A stretch of 9,977 nucleotides of DNA from Humitalea sp038323655. Lineage in GTDB: Bacteria > Pseudomonadota > Alphaproteobacteria > Acetobacterales > Acetobacteraceae. The notes below the pieces were generated by a model. The model was given only the letters and a program-made list of their open reading frames with translations. It was not told the origin of the DNA and made no database searches. Location of the stretch: NCBI GenBank assembly GCA_038323655.1, contig JBBQHE010000168.1, forward strand, positions 1 through 9,977. The letters are read 5' to 3'. Both the position numbers and the translations under genes were made by a program. This document shows, one piece after another, positions 1 through 7,015 of this stretch; position 1 is the stretch's first letter, and every line of letters starts with the position of its first letter.

Positions 1-801
1 CGAGATGGCAGCCGCGGCGATCACCCCCGCCGCTGGGCCCGACAGCGCCGTGCGGGCCGGATATTTTTGCGCAGCCGAGGTCGGCATGACCCCGCCGTTC
101 GACTGCACGATATGAAAGCGCCCGGCAAAATCGCGCGACGCCAAGGCCGCATCCAGCCGCGCGATGTAATCGGCGACCTTGGGCTGGAGATAGGCGTTCA
201 GCGCAGTGGTGGAGGCGCGTTCGAATTCGCGGATCTCGGGCAGGATTTCCGAGGACACGCTGACATGCGGATTGGGCCAGAGGGCGCGCACGGCAGCGGC
301 GGCCGCGGCCTCGTTCGCGTCATTGGCATAGGCGTTGATGAAGACGATGGCGCAGGCCTCGCAGCCCTCAGCGATCAGTTGTGTCGCCGCGGCCCGCACG
401 GCATCCAGATCGACCGGGCTGCGGATGGTGCCGTCGGCCAACACGCGTTCCGGCACTTCCAGCCGCAGATGCCGTTCCGCGATGGGGGTGAAATCGCCCC
501 AGAGGCCCCAGGTGTTCGGCCGGTCCCGCCGGCGCATTTCCAGCACGTCCCGGAAACCCGCGGTGGTGATGACGCCAAGACGGCAGCCCTTGCGTTCCAG
601 CAGGGCATTGGTGCCGACCGTGGTGCCATGCACGATGGCGGTGAGGATCGCAGGCCCGCCGACCGCGTCCAGCCCCGCAAGAAAGCCCGCCGCCTCATCC
701 CCGCGGTTGGAGGGCACTTTCGCGACGTCGAACCCACCCGTCGCCGGGTCGAACCGGAACAGATCGGTAAAGGTGCCCCCGACATCGACGCCCATGATCA
801 T
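1..801 (-). CDS. hyuA: Hydantoinase/oxoprolinase subunit A (HyuA), N-terminal part, runs off the left edge
   Basis: ATP-dependent hydantoinase/5-oxoprolinase family subunit A. Members work with subunit B to open cyclic amides such as hydantoins or 5-oxoproline in the cytoplasm. Seen: 267 codons with no stop before base 1; related proteins are about 680 residues, so roughly 40% is present. The actin-like nucleotide-binding loop GVDVGGTFTD is at residues 4-13. HGTTVGTNALLERKG (59-72) and ITTAGFRDVLEMRRRDRP (78-95) match the N-terminal domain. LPEIREFERASTTALNAYLQP (187-207) and QSNGGVMP...ALSGPAAGV (233-260) match the start of the main domain. The ATG at 799-801 overlaps the HyuB stop by four bases (ATGA), favouring this start, although an in-frame ATG two codons later (793-795) is possible. 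No strong Shine-Dalgarno sequence is visible, so translational coupling to HyuB is likely. The exact substrate (hydantoin, N-methylhydantoin, oxoproline or another) cannot be read from the sequence. Confidence 0.93.
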   Translation of the reverse strand, partial: MIMGVDVGGTFTDLFRFDPATGGFDVAKVPSNRGDEAAGFLAGLDAVGGPAILTAIVHGTTVGTNALLERKGCRLGVITTAGFRDVLEMRRRDRPNTWGLWGDFTPIAERHLRLEVPERVLADGTIRSPVDLDAVRAAATQLIAEGCEACAIVFINAYANDANEAAAAAAVRALWPNPHVSVSSEILPEIREFERASTTALNAYLQPKVADYIARLDAALASRDFAGRFHIVQSNGGVMPTSAAQKYPARTALSGPAAGVIAAAAIS

Positions 802-2426
802 GACTGCAACCCGTGGCGCTTGTCGGCGGCGATGGCAGCGGGGTCGCGCTTGGCGGGATCGCCCCAGCCGCCGCCGCCCGGGGATTCCAGCCGGATGCGC
901 TGGCCTTGGGCGATGCGCACGCCGACGATCTTGCTGGCCATGGGCGGTTCGGCCCAGCCGTCATCCGTCTGCCAGGAAAAGCGGTTCAGCGCGGCGGGGC
1001 CGCCACCCATCACGCCGAAGGGGGCGTGCCGCCCGCGTTCGCCCAGCAGAAAAACCTCGGTGACGCCGGGGGCCAGGGCCTCGATCTCATAGATCGCGCC
1101 ATAGCCGCCACGGTGTTCGCCCAAGCCCGCGCTGTCGGGGCGCAGCGCCCATTGGGTGAACAGGATGGGCGACTGCGATTCCAGGATTTCCGCGGGCGGC
1201 ATGGTCGCCGTGCTGATCGGGTTGTTCGCATGGTTCAGACCATCGCTCTGCGGGTTGCCGCCCATGCCGCCGCCGAAGAAGGAAAACAGCACGAAGCGGC
1301 TGCCGTTCTCCCGCGTGCCCGCCATCGACAGCGCGTTGATCGTCCCGAAGGGGGCGGCCGTCGCGCGCGAAGGATCGGCCTGGGCCAGTGCGCCAAACAC
1401 CACCCCGATGACCCGCAGGATGGTCTCGGTATAGCCACCGACCGGGCGCGGGGCCGAGACACCCAGCAGCGAGGTTGCGGGAATGTCGAAGGCGATCGGC
1501 CGCATCACCCCCGCATTGGCCGGCACATCCGGGAAGGCGTGTTTCAGCGCGACATAACAGGCGGCGATGGCGGTGGACCGCGCGATGTTCAGCGGCCCCT
1601 GGCAGGCGGGCGAGGAGCGGGAGAAATCCAGGCGCAACGCGCCACCGCTGATGGTCATGTCCAGCGCGATGGTCAGGCGTTCGTCGAGGATGCCGTCATT
1701 GTCGAGGTAATCCTCGAAGGAATACCGGCCAGCCGGCAGGGCTGCGAGGGTGCTGCGCATCAAGGCCTCGGCGCGGTCGAGCAGGGCGGCAAAAGCCTCG
1801 GCCACGGTCGCCTCGCCATGATCGTCCAGCAGCGCATGCAGCCGGCGCTCGCCGAGGTCGAGCGCATTCAACTGCCCGTTCAAATCGCCCCAGTTGGATT
1901 GCGGCGTGCGCGAATTGGCCGCCAGGATATCGACGATGTCCTGGTCCAGCACGCCATCGCGCACCAGGCGCACCGGCGGCAGGCGGAAGCCCTCCTGCAG
2001 GCTTTCGGTCGCACGGGCGTTGAAATTGCCCGGCACATTGCCGCCGACATCCAACCAGTGCCCGACACTCGCCAGCCAGCAAAACAGATGTCCGCCGCGA
2101 AACACGGGGCGCACCAGCCGCATGTCGTTCAGATGCGTCCCGCCGAGGTAGGGATCGTTGAAGGCCCAGGTCTCGCCCGCTCGCGGCGGCTGCGCGCGTT
2201 CAATGACGGCCTGCACGGCAAAGGACATGGCCCCCACAAAAATCGGCAGGCCCTTGGTGCCCTGCACCAGCGTATCGCCCGTGGTCGCGTGGTAGATGCC
2301 GTGGCAGGCGTCCCGCGCCTCGGCGATGATCGGGTTGAAGGCGGAGCGATAGAGCGTCGCATCCATCTCATCGGCGATCTGTTCCAGCCGGCCCTTCAGC
2401 ACGGCCAGCGTCACGGGATCGATCAC
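798..2426 (-). CDS. hyuB: Hydantoinase/oxoprolinase subunit B (HyuB)
   Basis: Subunit B of the ATP-dependent hydantoinase/N-methylhydantoinase/acetone-carboxylase-like family, expected to form the cytoplasmic cyclic-amide hydrolase with the following HyuA. It has 542 residues, a usual length for the family. The start is IDPVTLAVLKGRLEQIADEM, the typical N-terminus. NDPYLGGTHLNDM (90-102) is the family hallmark, followed by a NVPGNFNARATESLQEG segment (130-146), ANSRTPQSNWGDLNGQ (170-185) and a glycine-rich C-terminus PGGGGWGDP (516-524). The start is GTG (2424-2426) and overlaps the MmgE/PrpD stop by four bases (GTGA); the stop overlaps the HyuA start (ATGA). Around residues 28-56 the segment where many HyuB proteins have an SPNIKERRDFS-like sequence reads NPIIAEARDACHGIYH, so this is a divergent subgroup and the substrate may differ from characterised enzymes. 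Family assignment is firm; substrate is unknown. Confidence 0.95.
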   Translation of the reverse strand: MIDPVTLAVLKGRLEQIADEMDATLYRSAFNPIIAEARDACHGIYHATTGDTLVQGTKGLPIFVGAMSFAVQAVIERAQPPRAGETWAFNDPYLGGTHLNDMRLVRPVFRGGHLFCWLASVGHWLDVGGNVPGNFNARATESLQEGFRLPPVRLVRDGVLDQDIVDILAANSRTPQSNWGDLNGQLNALDLGERRLHALLDDHGEATVAEAFAALLDRAEALMRSTLAALPAGRYSFEDYLDNDGILDERLTIALDMTISGGALRLDFSRSSPACQGPLNIARSTAIAACYVALKHAFPDVPANAGVMRPIAFDIPATSLLGVSAPRPVGGYTETILRVIGVVFGALAQADPSRATAAPFGTINALSMAGTRENGSRFVLFSFFGGGMGGNPQSDGLNHANNPISTATMPPAEILESQSPILFTQWALRPDSAGLGEHRGGYGAIYEIEALAPGVTEVFLLGERGRHAPFGVMGGGPAALNRFSWQTDDGWAEPPMASKIVGVRIAQGQRIRLESPGGGGWGDPAKRDPAAIAADKRHGLQS

Positions 2427-3778
2427 AACGGCAGGGCCTTCAGCAGCGGGGCGATGGGCATGTCGCCATCAAGCCCGAGCACGAGGTCGCGCAGGCTTTT
2501 CGCGCGCACCGGGCCATACACGGGGCCAGTCAAATCCATGAACTTTTCCGCGACCTCGGCGGGGGTATAGGGGTCTTCGGTATCGCCGCGGTTGGTCAGC
2601 GCCTCGGCCCGCAACACGCGTCCGTCGGTCATCGTCACGGCCAGGCGTGCGGGGCGAAGCCCGGGCAGCATCGCCGTCAGGCTGGCATCCTCCCGCACCG
2701 TCACGCGGGCGGCCAGTGCCAGGGTCGCCGCATCGGTCAGCCAGGGCGCGCGGAAAGCCGGCACGCCCGAATGGCCCTGGATGATGCGCGTCGCGAGCGC
2801 GAAGGGCACGGAGAACTTGGCCGCCAACATGCCGCGCGGTTCGGGGTGATCGAGCTGCGCCGCCCAGACATAGGTCGCGACATCGATGGACGCGACCTGG
2901 GCGGGGTCGAGCGGACCCAGTTGTTCCAGCGCATCCAGCGCGCCGTGGGTATAGCGGCAGGCGGCGTGGCGCTTGAAGTAGTTGCGCGCGACTTCCCAGC
3001 GCGTGCCCAGATCCTCGGTCATCGCGGCTTCGTTCCAGGCGGTGCCGGCGATCTGGCCGAAGACCATGCCGACGCCGTCGCGTTCGGCGGTGAACCCGGC
3101 CTGCGCCAGGTCCCAGGCCAGCAGCCCCATGCGGTTGGCGACGCCGGCATAGACATTCCGCACCGTAGCACCCTCCAGCATCGTCATGCGCGACGTCGAA
3201 AGCCCAAGCGAGGAGGCGAGGCCAAAGGCCGCGCGAAATCCGGCCGCATCGGCGCCATGCAACGATGCGACGCCGACCGCGGCACCGATCGCGCCCCAGG
3301 TGCCATGGGGGTGCATGGTCACGCGCAAGGTACCGGCGATGCCGACGCGGGCACCCGCCTCATAGCCCAGCGCCAGCGCGCGCAGCAGCGCCTCGGCGGT
3401 GGTGCCCGATGCGGCGACCGACAGCAGCGCCGGCACGACGTGAATGGCGGGATGGCCGCGACAGTATTGGTTGCCTTCGTCCAGTTCCAGCATGGTGCCG
3501 GCGGTGCCGCCGAGCAACGCGGCGTCAGCCGCCGCATAACCGCCCGCCAGCCCTGGCACGCCGAACGCGCCCGCCGTCATGCGCGCGGCCAGGGCCTGCA
3601 CCTCGGCCTCGGCGGCGCCGGCCGCGATGGCGCCGATGCAGTCGAGCAAGGCCAGCCGCGCGCGTGCCGCGACCTCTGCCGGCAAGGCGGGGCGGCCGGC
3701 CGCGAAATCGCCCCATGTGTCCAGCCATGCCGGCACTGGTTCGGCCATCAACTGGGTCGCTGTCCGGACTGCCGTCAT
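2423..3778 (-). CDS. MmgE/PrpD-family protein (2-methylcitrate dehydratase / cis-aconitate decarboxylase superfamily)
   Basis: Member of the superfamily that includes 2-methylcitrate dehydratase PrpD, cis-aconitate decarboxylase and many uncharacterised dehydratase/isomerase-like enzymes. It has 451 residues, the usual length. Seen: LLDCIGAIAAG (44-54), LELDEGNQYCRGHPAIHVVP (97-116, matching the family's acidic and GHP region), HPHGTWGAIGAAVGVA (156-171) and KRHAACRYTHGALDAL (269-284). The conserved Lys of the PrpD/decarboxylase KxxHxG region appears as Arg in ATVRNVYAG (204-212). The open frame extends to 3880, but that would overlap LivF by about 100 nt and add a non-conserved Cys/Arg/Trp-rich stretch. 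The ATG at 3776-3778 is preferred: it lies one base after the LivF stop and has GGGG (3786-3789) seven bases upstream as ribosome binding site. Its place between transporter and hydantoinase genes suggests it acts on the imported compound or its ring-opened product. It is unlikely to be true PrpD because no methylcitrate-cycle genes are nearby. Confidence 0.93.
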   Translation of the reverse strand: MTAVRTATQLMAEPVPAWLDTWGDFAAGRPALPAEVAARARLALLDCIGAIAAGAAEAEVQALAARMTAGAFGVPGLAGGYAAADAALLGGTAGTMLELDEGNQYCRGHPAIHVVPALLSVAASGTTAEALLRALALGYEAGARVGIAGTLRVTMHPHGTWGAIGAAVGVASLHGADAAGFRAAFGLASSLGLSTSRMTMLEGATVRNVYAGVANRMGLLAWDLAQAGFTAERDGVGMVFGQIAGTAWNEAAMTEDLGTRWEVARNYFKRHAACRYTHGALDALEQLGPLDPAQVASIDVATYVWAAQLDHPEPRGMLAAKFSVPFALATRIIQGHSGVPAFRAPWLTDAATLALAARVTVREDASLTAMLPGLRPARLAVTMTDGRVLRAEALTNRGDTEDPYTPAEVAEKFMDLTGPVYGPVRAKSLRDLVLGLDGDMPIAPLLKALPL

Positions 3779-3779
3779 C

Positions 3780-4493
3780 TCACATCCCCAAATACGCACG
3801 GGCCAGGCCCGCATCGGCCCGCACCTCGGCTGCCGTGCCCGACAGCACCACGCGGCCCTGTTCCAGCACATGCGCCGCATCCGCGATATCCAGCGACTGC
3901 GCGACGTTCTGCTCGACCAGCAGGATGGTCATGCCATCGCGGTTCAGGCGCTGGATCAGCGCGAACATCTCCTCGACCAGCAGCGGCGAAAGGCCGAGCG
4001 AGGGCTCGTCCAGGATCATCAGTCGCGGTTCGGCCATCATGCCGCGCCCGATCGCCAGCATCTGCTGCTCGCCACCCGACAGCGTGCCGGCCGACTGGCC
4101 GCTGCGTTCGCGCAGGCGGGGGAAGGTTTCCATCACCCGGGCCATGTTCTCCCGCCGGCGCGCACCGGCACGGCGGTAGCAGCCGAGGTCCAGGTTCTCC
4201 CGCACCGACAGGTTCGGAAAAATCTTGCGCCCTTCCGGCACCTGCACCAGGCCGGCGGCGATGATCGCGGCGGGGCTGGCGCCGGTGATGTCGGTTCCGC
4301 CGAAATGCACCGTGCCCGCACGCGCACGCACCACGCCCGACAGCACCATGTTCAGCGTGGTCTTGCCCGCGCCATTGCTGCCAAGCACGGCGACGACCGC
4401 ACCGTCGGCAACCGTCAGATCCACGCCCTCCAGCACCGAAGTGCCGCCGTAGCCCGCGACGATGCCCTGGACGGAAAGGATCGGCTCAGCCAT
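3780..4493 (-). CDS. livF: Branched-chain-type ABC transporter ATPase LivF
   Basis: Second ATPase of a LivFGHMK-type importer, acting on the inner face of the cytoplasmic membrane with LivG. From the ATG at 4491-4493 it is 237 residues, matching LivF. Walker A GSNGAGKTT is at 38-46, with the typical VPEGRKIFPNLSVRENL segment (85-101), signature LSGGEQQ (138-144), Walker B LMILDEP (158-164), then LGLSPLLVEE and the H-loop region LLVEQNVAQSL, where Q replaces the His as is usual in LivF. A GTG nine codons upstream (4520) is open but gives an atypical N-terminus and a longer overlap with LivG. The chosen start overlaps the LivG stop by 8 nt. The stop is one base before the MmgE/PrpD start. Assigned to the liv-type (HAAT) family; the natural substrate need not be a branched-chain amino acid. 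Confidence 0.96.
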   Translation of the reverse strand: MAEPILSVQGIVAGYGGTSVLEGVDLTVADGAVVAVLGSNGAGKTTLNMVLSGVVRARAGTVHFGGTDITGASPAAIIAAGLVQVPEGRKIFPNLSVRENLDLGCYRRAGARRRENMARVMETFPRLRERSGQSAGTLSGGEQQMLAIGRGMMAEPRLMILDEPSLGLSPLLVEEMFALIQRLNRDGMTILLVEQNVAQSLDIADAAHVLEQGRVVLSGTAAEVRADAGLARAYLGM

Positions 4494-5223
4494 GCGCGGC
4501 CAGTTTCTGGGCCGCACCACGGCCGAGGTAGGCCTCGATCACGGCGACGTCGCGTACCACTTCGCCCGGCGAACCGGCGGCGATGATGCGCCCCTGCGCC
4601 AGCACCTGCACCGTCTCGCACAGGTTCATCACCGCCTGCATCACGTGTTCGATCATCAGCACCGTCACGCCACCATCGCGGATGCCGCGGATGACGGGAA
4701 TGATGTCGCGGATCTCGGATGGGTTCAGCCCGGCCAGGACCTCATCCAGGAGGATCAACCGCGGTTCGGTCGCCAGCGCCCGGGCCAGTTCCAGCCGCTT
4801 GCGCCCGGCGACGGTCAGCGCCGACGCCTGCTGGTCCAGCATCGGTTCCAGCCCGACGCGCAGCGCCACGGCCTCGGCCGCGGCCAGTGCCGCGGCGCGA
4901 CGCGGGTGGCGCAGGAAGGCGCCGACGGCGATGTTTTCCCGCACGCTCAGCCCTGCAAAGGGCTGCACGATCTGGAAGGTGCGGGCCAGGCCCGCCTGCG
5001 CCAGCAGATGCGCAGGCCGGCCGGTGACGTCCCGGCCATCGAAGACGACGCGGCCGGCGGTCGGTGTCTCGAAGCCCGCGATCATGGCGAACAGCGTGGT
5101 CTTGCCCGCGCCATTCGGCCCGATCAGCCCCGTGATCGACCCCTGCGCCACGGTGAAGGACGCCGCATCCACTGCGAGCAGGCCGCCGAAGCGCTTGGTG
5201 GCGCCCTGCACATCGAGAATCAT
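4486..5223 (-). CDS. livG: Branched-chain-type ABC transporter ATPase LivG
   Basis: First ATPase of the liv-type importer. From the ATG at 5221-5223 it has 245 residues. Walker A GPNGAGKTT is at 35-43, followed by LARTFQIVQPFAGLSVREN (79-97), the LivG-type Q-loop region. Walker B is ILLDE (157-161) followed by VLAGLNPSE, and the switch His lies in LMIEHVMQ (H193). The signature position reads LTVAGRKRLELARAL instead of LSGGQ or the LPYGQQRRLE-type sequence commonly seen in LivG, so the second SGG is not conserved; the rest of the ATPase is intact. The ATG overlaps the LivM stop by four bases (ATGA), which decides this start over an in-frame GTG four codons earlier (5235). The C-terminus overlaps livF by 8 nt. 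Confidence 0.95.
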   Translation of the reverse strand: MILDVQGATKRFGGLLAVDAASFTVAQGSITGLIGPNGAGKTTLFAMIAGFETPTAGRVVFDGRDVTGRPAHLLAQAGLARTFQIVQPFAGLSVRENIAVGAFLRHPRRAAALAAAEAVALRVGLEPMLDQQASALTVAGRKRLELARALATEPRLILLDEVLAGLNPSEIRDIIPVIRGIRDGGVTVLMIEHVMQAVMNLCETVQVLAQGRIIAAGSPGEVVRDVAVIEAYLGRGAAQKLAAHG

Positions 5224-6134
5224 GACCGCCGCCACAGGTTGCGGGGCGGGTAGCGCACGACCAGGATCAGCACGGCACCGAACAGCATCAGGTCAACGCC
5301 TGGGATCCGCCCGAACAGGTGGCGGCTGGCCTCACCCAGCGCATGCAACAGGATCGCCCCCATGACCGGGCCGAAGACCGTGCCGGCGCCTCCGATGATC
5401 GGCGCCAGCAGGGCCTCGACTGAAATCCAGGTGCCATAGGCGATGCTGCTGTCGATATAGAGAAAGTACTGCGCATAGAAACCGCCCGCCGCGGCGGTGA
5501 TCGCGCCCGACAGCGCGATGGCCTGCAGCTTGACTGCGAAGACATCGACGCCGAGCGCCCGGGCCGCGGCCTCATTCTCCCGCACCGCGACCAGATGCGC
5601 GCCCAGGCGCGACCGCGACAGCCAGAAGGACAGCAGCAGGCACAACACCACAAGGCCGAGCGCGATCCAGTAGAACCCGGCGCGCGAGGCGAACTGGAAG
5701 TTCTCCGGCCGCACATCGAGAGGGATCAGCAGCCCGGCCGCGCCACCGGTCAACGCGAGGCTGTTGGCCAGCACGCGAAACACCTCGGCGAAGGCCAGCG
5801 TCACCAGGGCGAAATACGACCCCCGCAGCCCGGCGCGAAAGGTCATGGCCCCGATCGCCGCACCCACCGCCGCCCCCAGCGCGATCCCGGCGGCAAAGGC
5901 GGCATAGGGGTTGAGCCCATAGCGCATCTGCAGGACCGCGACCGCATAGGCGCCCGTGCCAAAGAACGCCGCATGGCCGAAGGAATACTGTCCGCCAAAC
6001 CCGCCCAGAATGTTCCATCCCTGGGCGGCGAGGGCCACGACCAGGGTAAAGACGGCAAAGTTCAGCACCGTATTCGCGGTGACAAACACCGGCAGCAGCG
6101 CCGCGATACCGGCAAATAGCAGGATCGCTCTCAC
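5220..6134 (-). CDS. livM: Branched-chain-type ABC transporter permease LivM
   Basis: Inner-membrane permease of the liv-type importer, 304 residues. Several hydrophobic helices are visible from the start (residues 3-20, 21-40) through the C-terminal segment (283-294). The family hallmark GGQYSFGHAAFFGTGAYA is at 47-64. The cytoplasmic coupling loop that contacts the ATPases is RENEAAARALGVDVFAVK (185-202), followed by ALSGAITAAAGGFYAQ. The frame stays open upstream to 6602, but that region is livH in another frame. The true start is the GTG at 6132-6134, which overlaps the LivH stop by four bases (GTGA) and yields the standard LivM length. The stop overlaps the livG start (ATGA). Confidence 0.94.
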   Translation of the reverse strand: MRAILLFAGIAALLPVFVTANTVLNFAVFTLVVALAAQGWNILGGFGGQYSFGHAAFFGTGAYAVAVLQMRYGLNPYAAFAAGIALGAAVGAAIGAMTFRAGLRGSYFALVTLAFAEVFRVLANSLALTGGAAGLLIPLDVRPENFQFASRAGFYWIALGLVVLCLLLSFWLSRSRLGAHLVAVRENEAAARALGVDVFAVKLQAIALSGAITAAAGGFYAQYFLYIDSSIAYGTWISVEALLAPIIGGAGTVFGPVMGAILLHALGEASRHLFGRIPGVDLMLFGAVLILVVRYPPRNLWRRS

Positions 6135-7009
6135 GCCTTCGCCCCAAACAGCCCGGTTGGCCGCACCAGCAGCACCAGGATAAAAATGGCAAAGATGCCG
6201 ATCTGGCCCAGGGATTCGCCAAGATACAGCCCCGACAGGCTTTCCACGACGCCGATGAACAGCCCGCCCAGCAGGGCACCCGGCACCGATCCCATGCCCC
6301 CCAGCACGACGATGGTGAAGGCCACCAGCACGAAGGCATTGCCGACCCGCGGGTTCACATAGAAGGAGGGCAGCAGCAGGCAGGCCGCGACCGCCAGGCA
6401 CGCCGTGCCGATGCCGAAGGTGATGGCATAGATATGCGCCACATCGATGCCGACCAGCGTCGCCCCGGTGCGTTCCTTCGCCACCGCGCGTATGGCCCGC
6501 CCCGTGCTGCTGCGCGCCAGGAACAGGAACAGCAGCACAGCGACGATGCAGGCCACGACGAAGCCGATGGCGCGCGGCGCCGGGATCAGCATCGGCCCCC
6601 ATTCCAGCATCTCATTGGCCAGTGGAATGCGCACGCTGCGCGTGTCCGACCGGAACACGGCGAGCATGAGGTTTTCCAGCACGATCGACAGCCCCAAAGT
6701 CACCAGCAGGATATTGCTGTCATCCCCTCGCGCCGCCGGGCCGATCACCAGGCGCTGCAACAGATAGCCGAAGCCGAAGAAGACCGGCGCCATCACCGGC
6801 AGCGCCCAGTAAGGGTCGATGCCGAACACCTCGTGCAGCACGAAGACGCCGAACATCGCCGCCGTCAGCAGCGCGCCATGGGCGAAGTTGATGATGTGCA
6901 GCACGCCGTAGACAAGGGTCAGCCCCAGGGCCACCAGCCCATAGACGCTGCCGGTCAACAGGCCGTTCAGCACGACCTCGGCGACGATCTCCGGCGGGTA
7001 GGACCGCAA
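6131..7009 (-). CDS. livH: Branched-chain-type ABC transporter permease LivH
   Basis: Second inner-membrane permease of the importer, 292 residues. The hallmark first helices NGLLTGSVYGLVALGLTLVY and GVLHIINFAHG lie within residues 15-45. ILLVTLGLSIVLENL lies near the middle. The ATPase coupling loop is RAIRAVAKERTGATLVGIDV, and the C-terminus is GQIGIFAIFILVLLVRPTGLFG. The best start is TTG at 7007-7009, six bases after the binding-protein stop; there is no ATG between that stop and the first helix. A GTG at residue 13 is an alternative and would leave almost no cytoplasmic N-terminus. No clear Shine-Dalgarno sequence is seen, so coupling to the upstream gene is likely. The frame is the same as that of the upstream gene, with only its TGA between them. 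Confidence 0.92.
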   Translation of the reverse strand: MRSYPPEIVAEVVLNGLLTGSVYGLVALGLTLVYGVLHIINFAHGALLTAAMFGVFVLHEVFGIDPYWALPVMAPVFFGFGYLLQRLVIGPAARGDDSNILLVTLGLSIVLENLMLAVFRSDTRSVRIPLANEMLEWGPMLIPAPRAIGFVVACIVAVLLFLFLARSSTGRAIRAVAKERTGATLVGIDVAHIYAITFGIGTACLAVAACLLLPSFYVNPRVGNAFVLVAFTIVVLGGMGSVPGALLGGLFIGVVESLSGLYLGESLGQIGIFAIFILVLLVRPTGLFGAKA

Positions 7010-7015
7010 ATGCGA

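Noticed and set aside
813..2570. 585-codon open frame on the plus strand opposite hyuB and the MmgE/PrpD gene
   Set aside because: Composition-driven shadow of high-GC coding DNA; the protein is rich in Gly, Arg, Gln and His, has no recognisable motif, and the opposite strand holds clear family proteins in full.
2771..4264. 497-codon plus-strand open frame opposite the MmgE/PrpD gene and livF
   Set aside because: Spans a junction between two well-supported minus-strand genes, shows low-complexity Arg/Pro/Gly-rich translation and no family resemblance.
6135..6602. 156-codon upstream extension of the livM frame
   Set aside because: Lies within livH in another frame; the GTG at 6132-6134 with a 4-base overlap gives a normal LivM.
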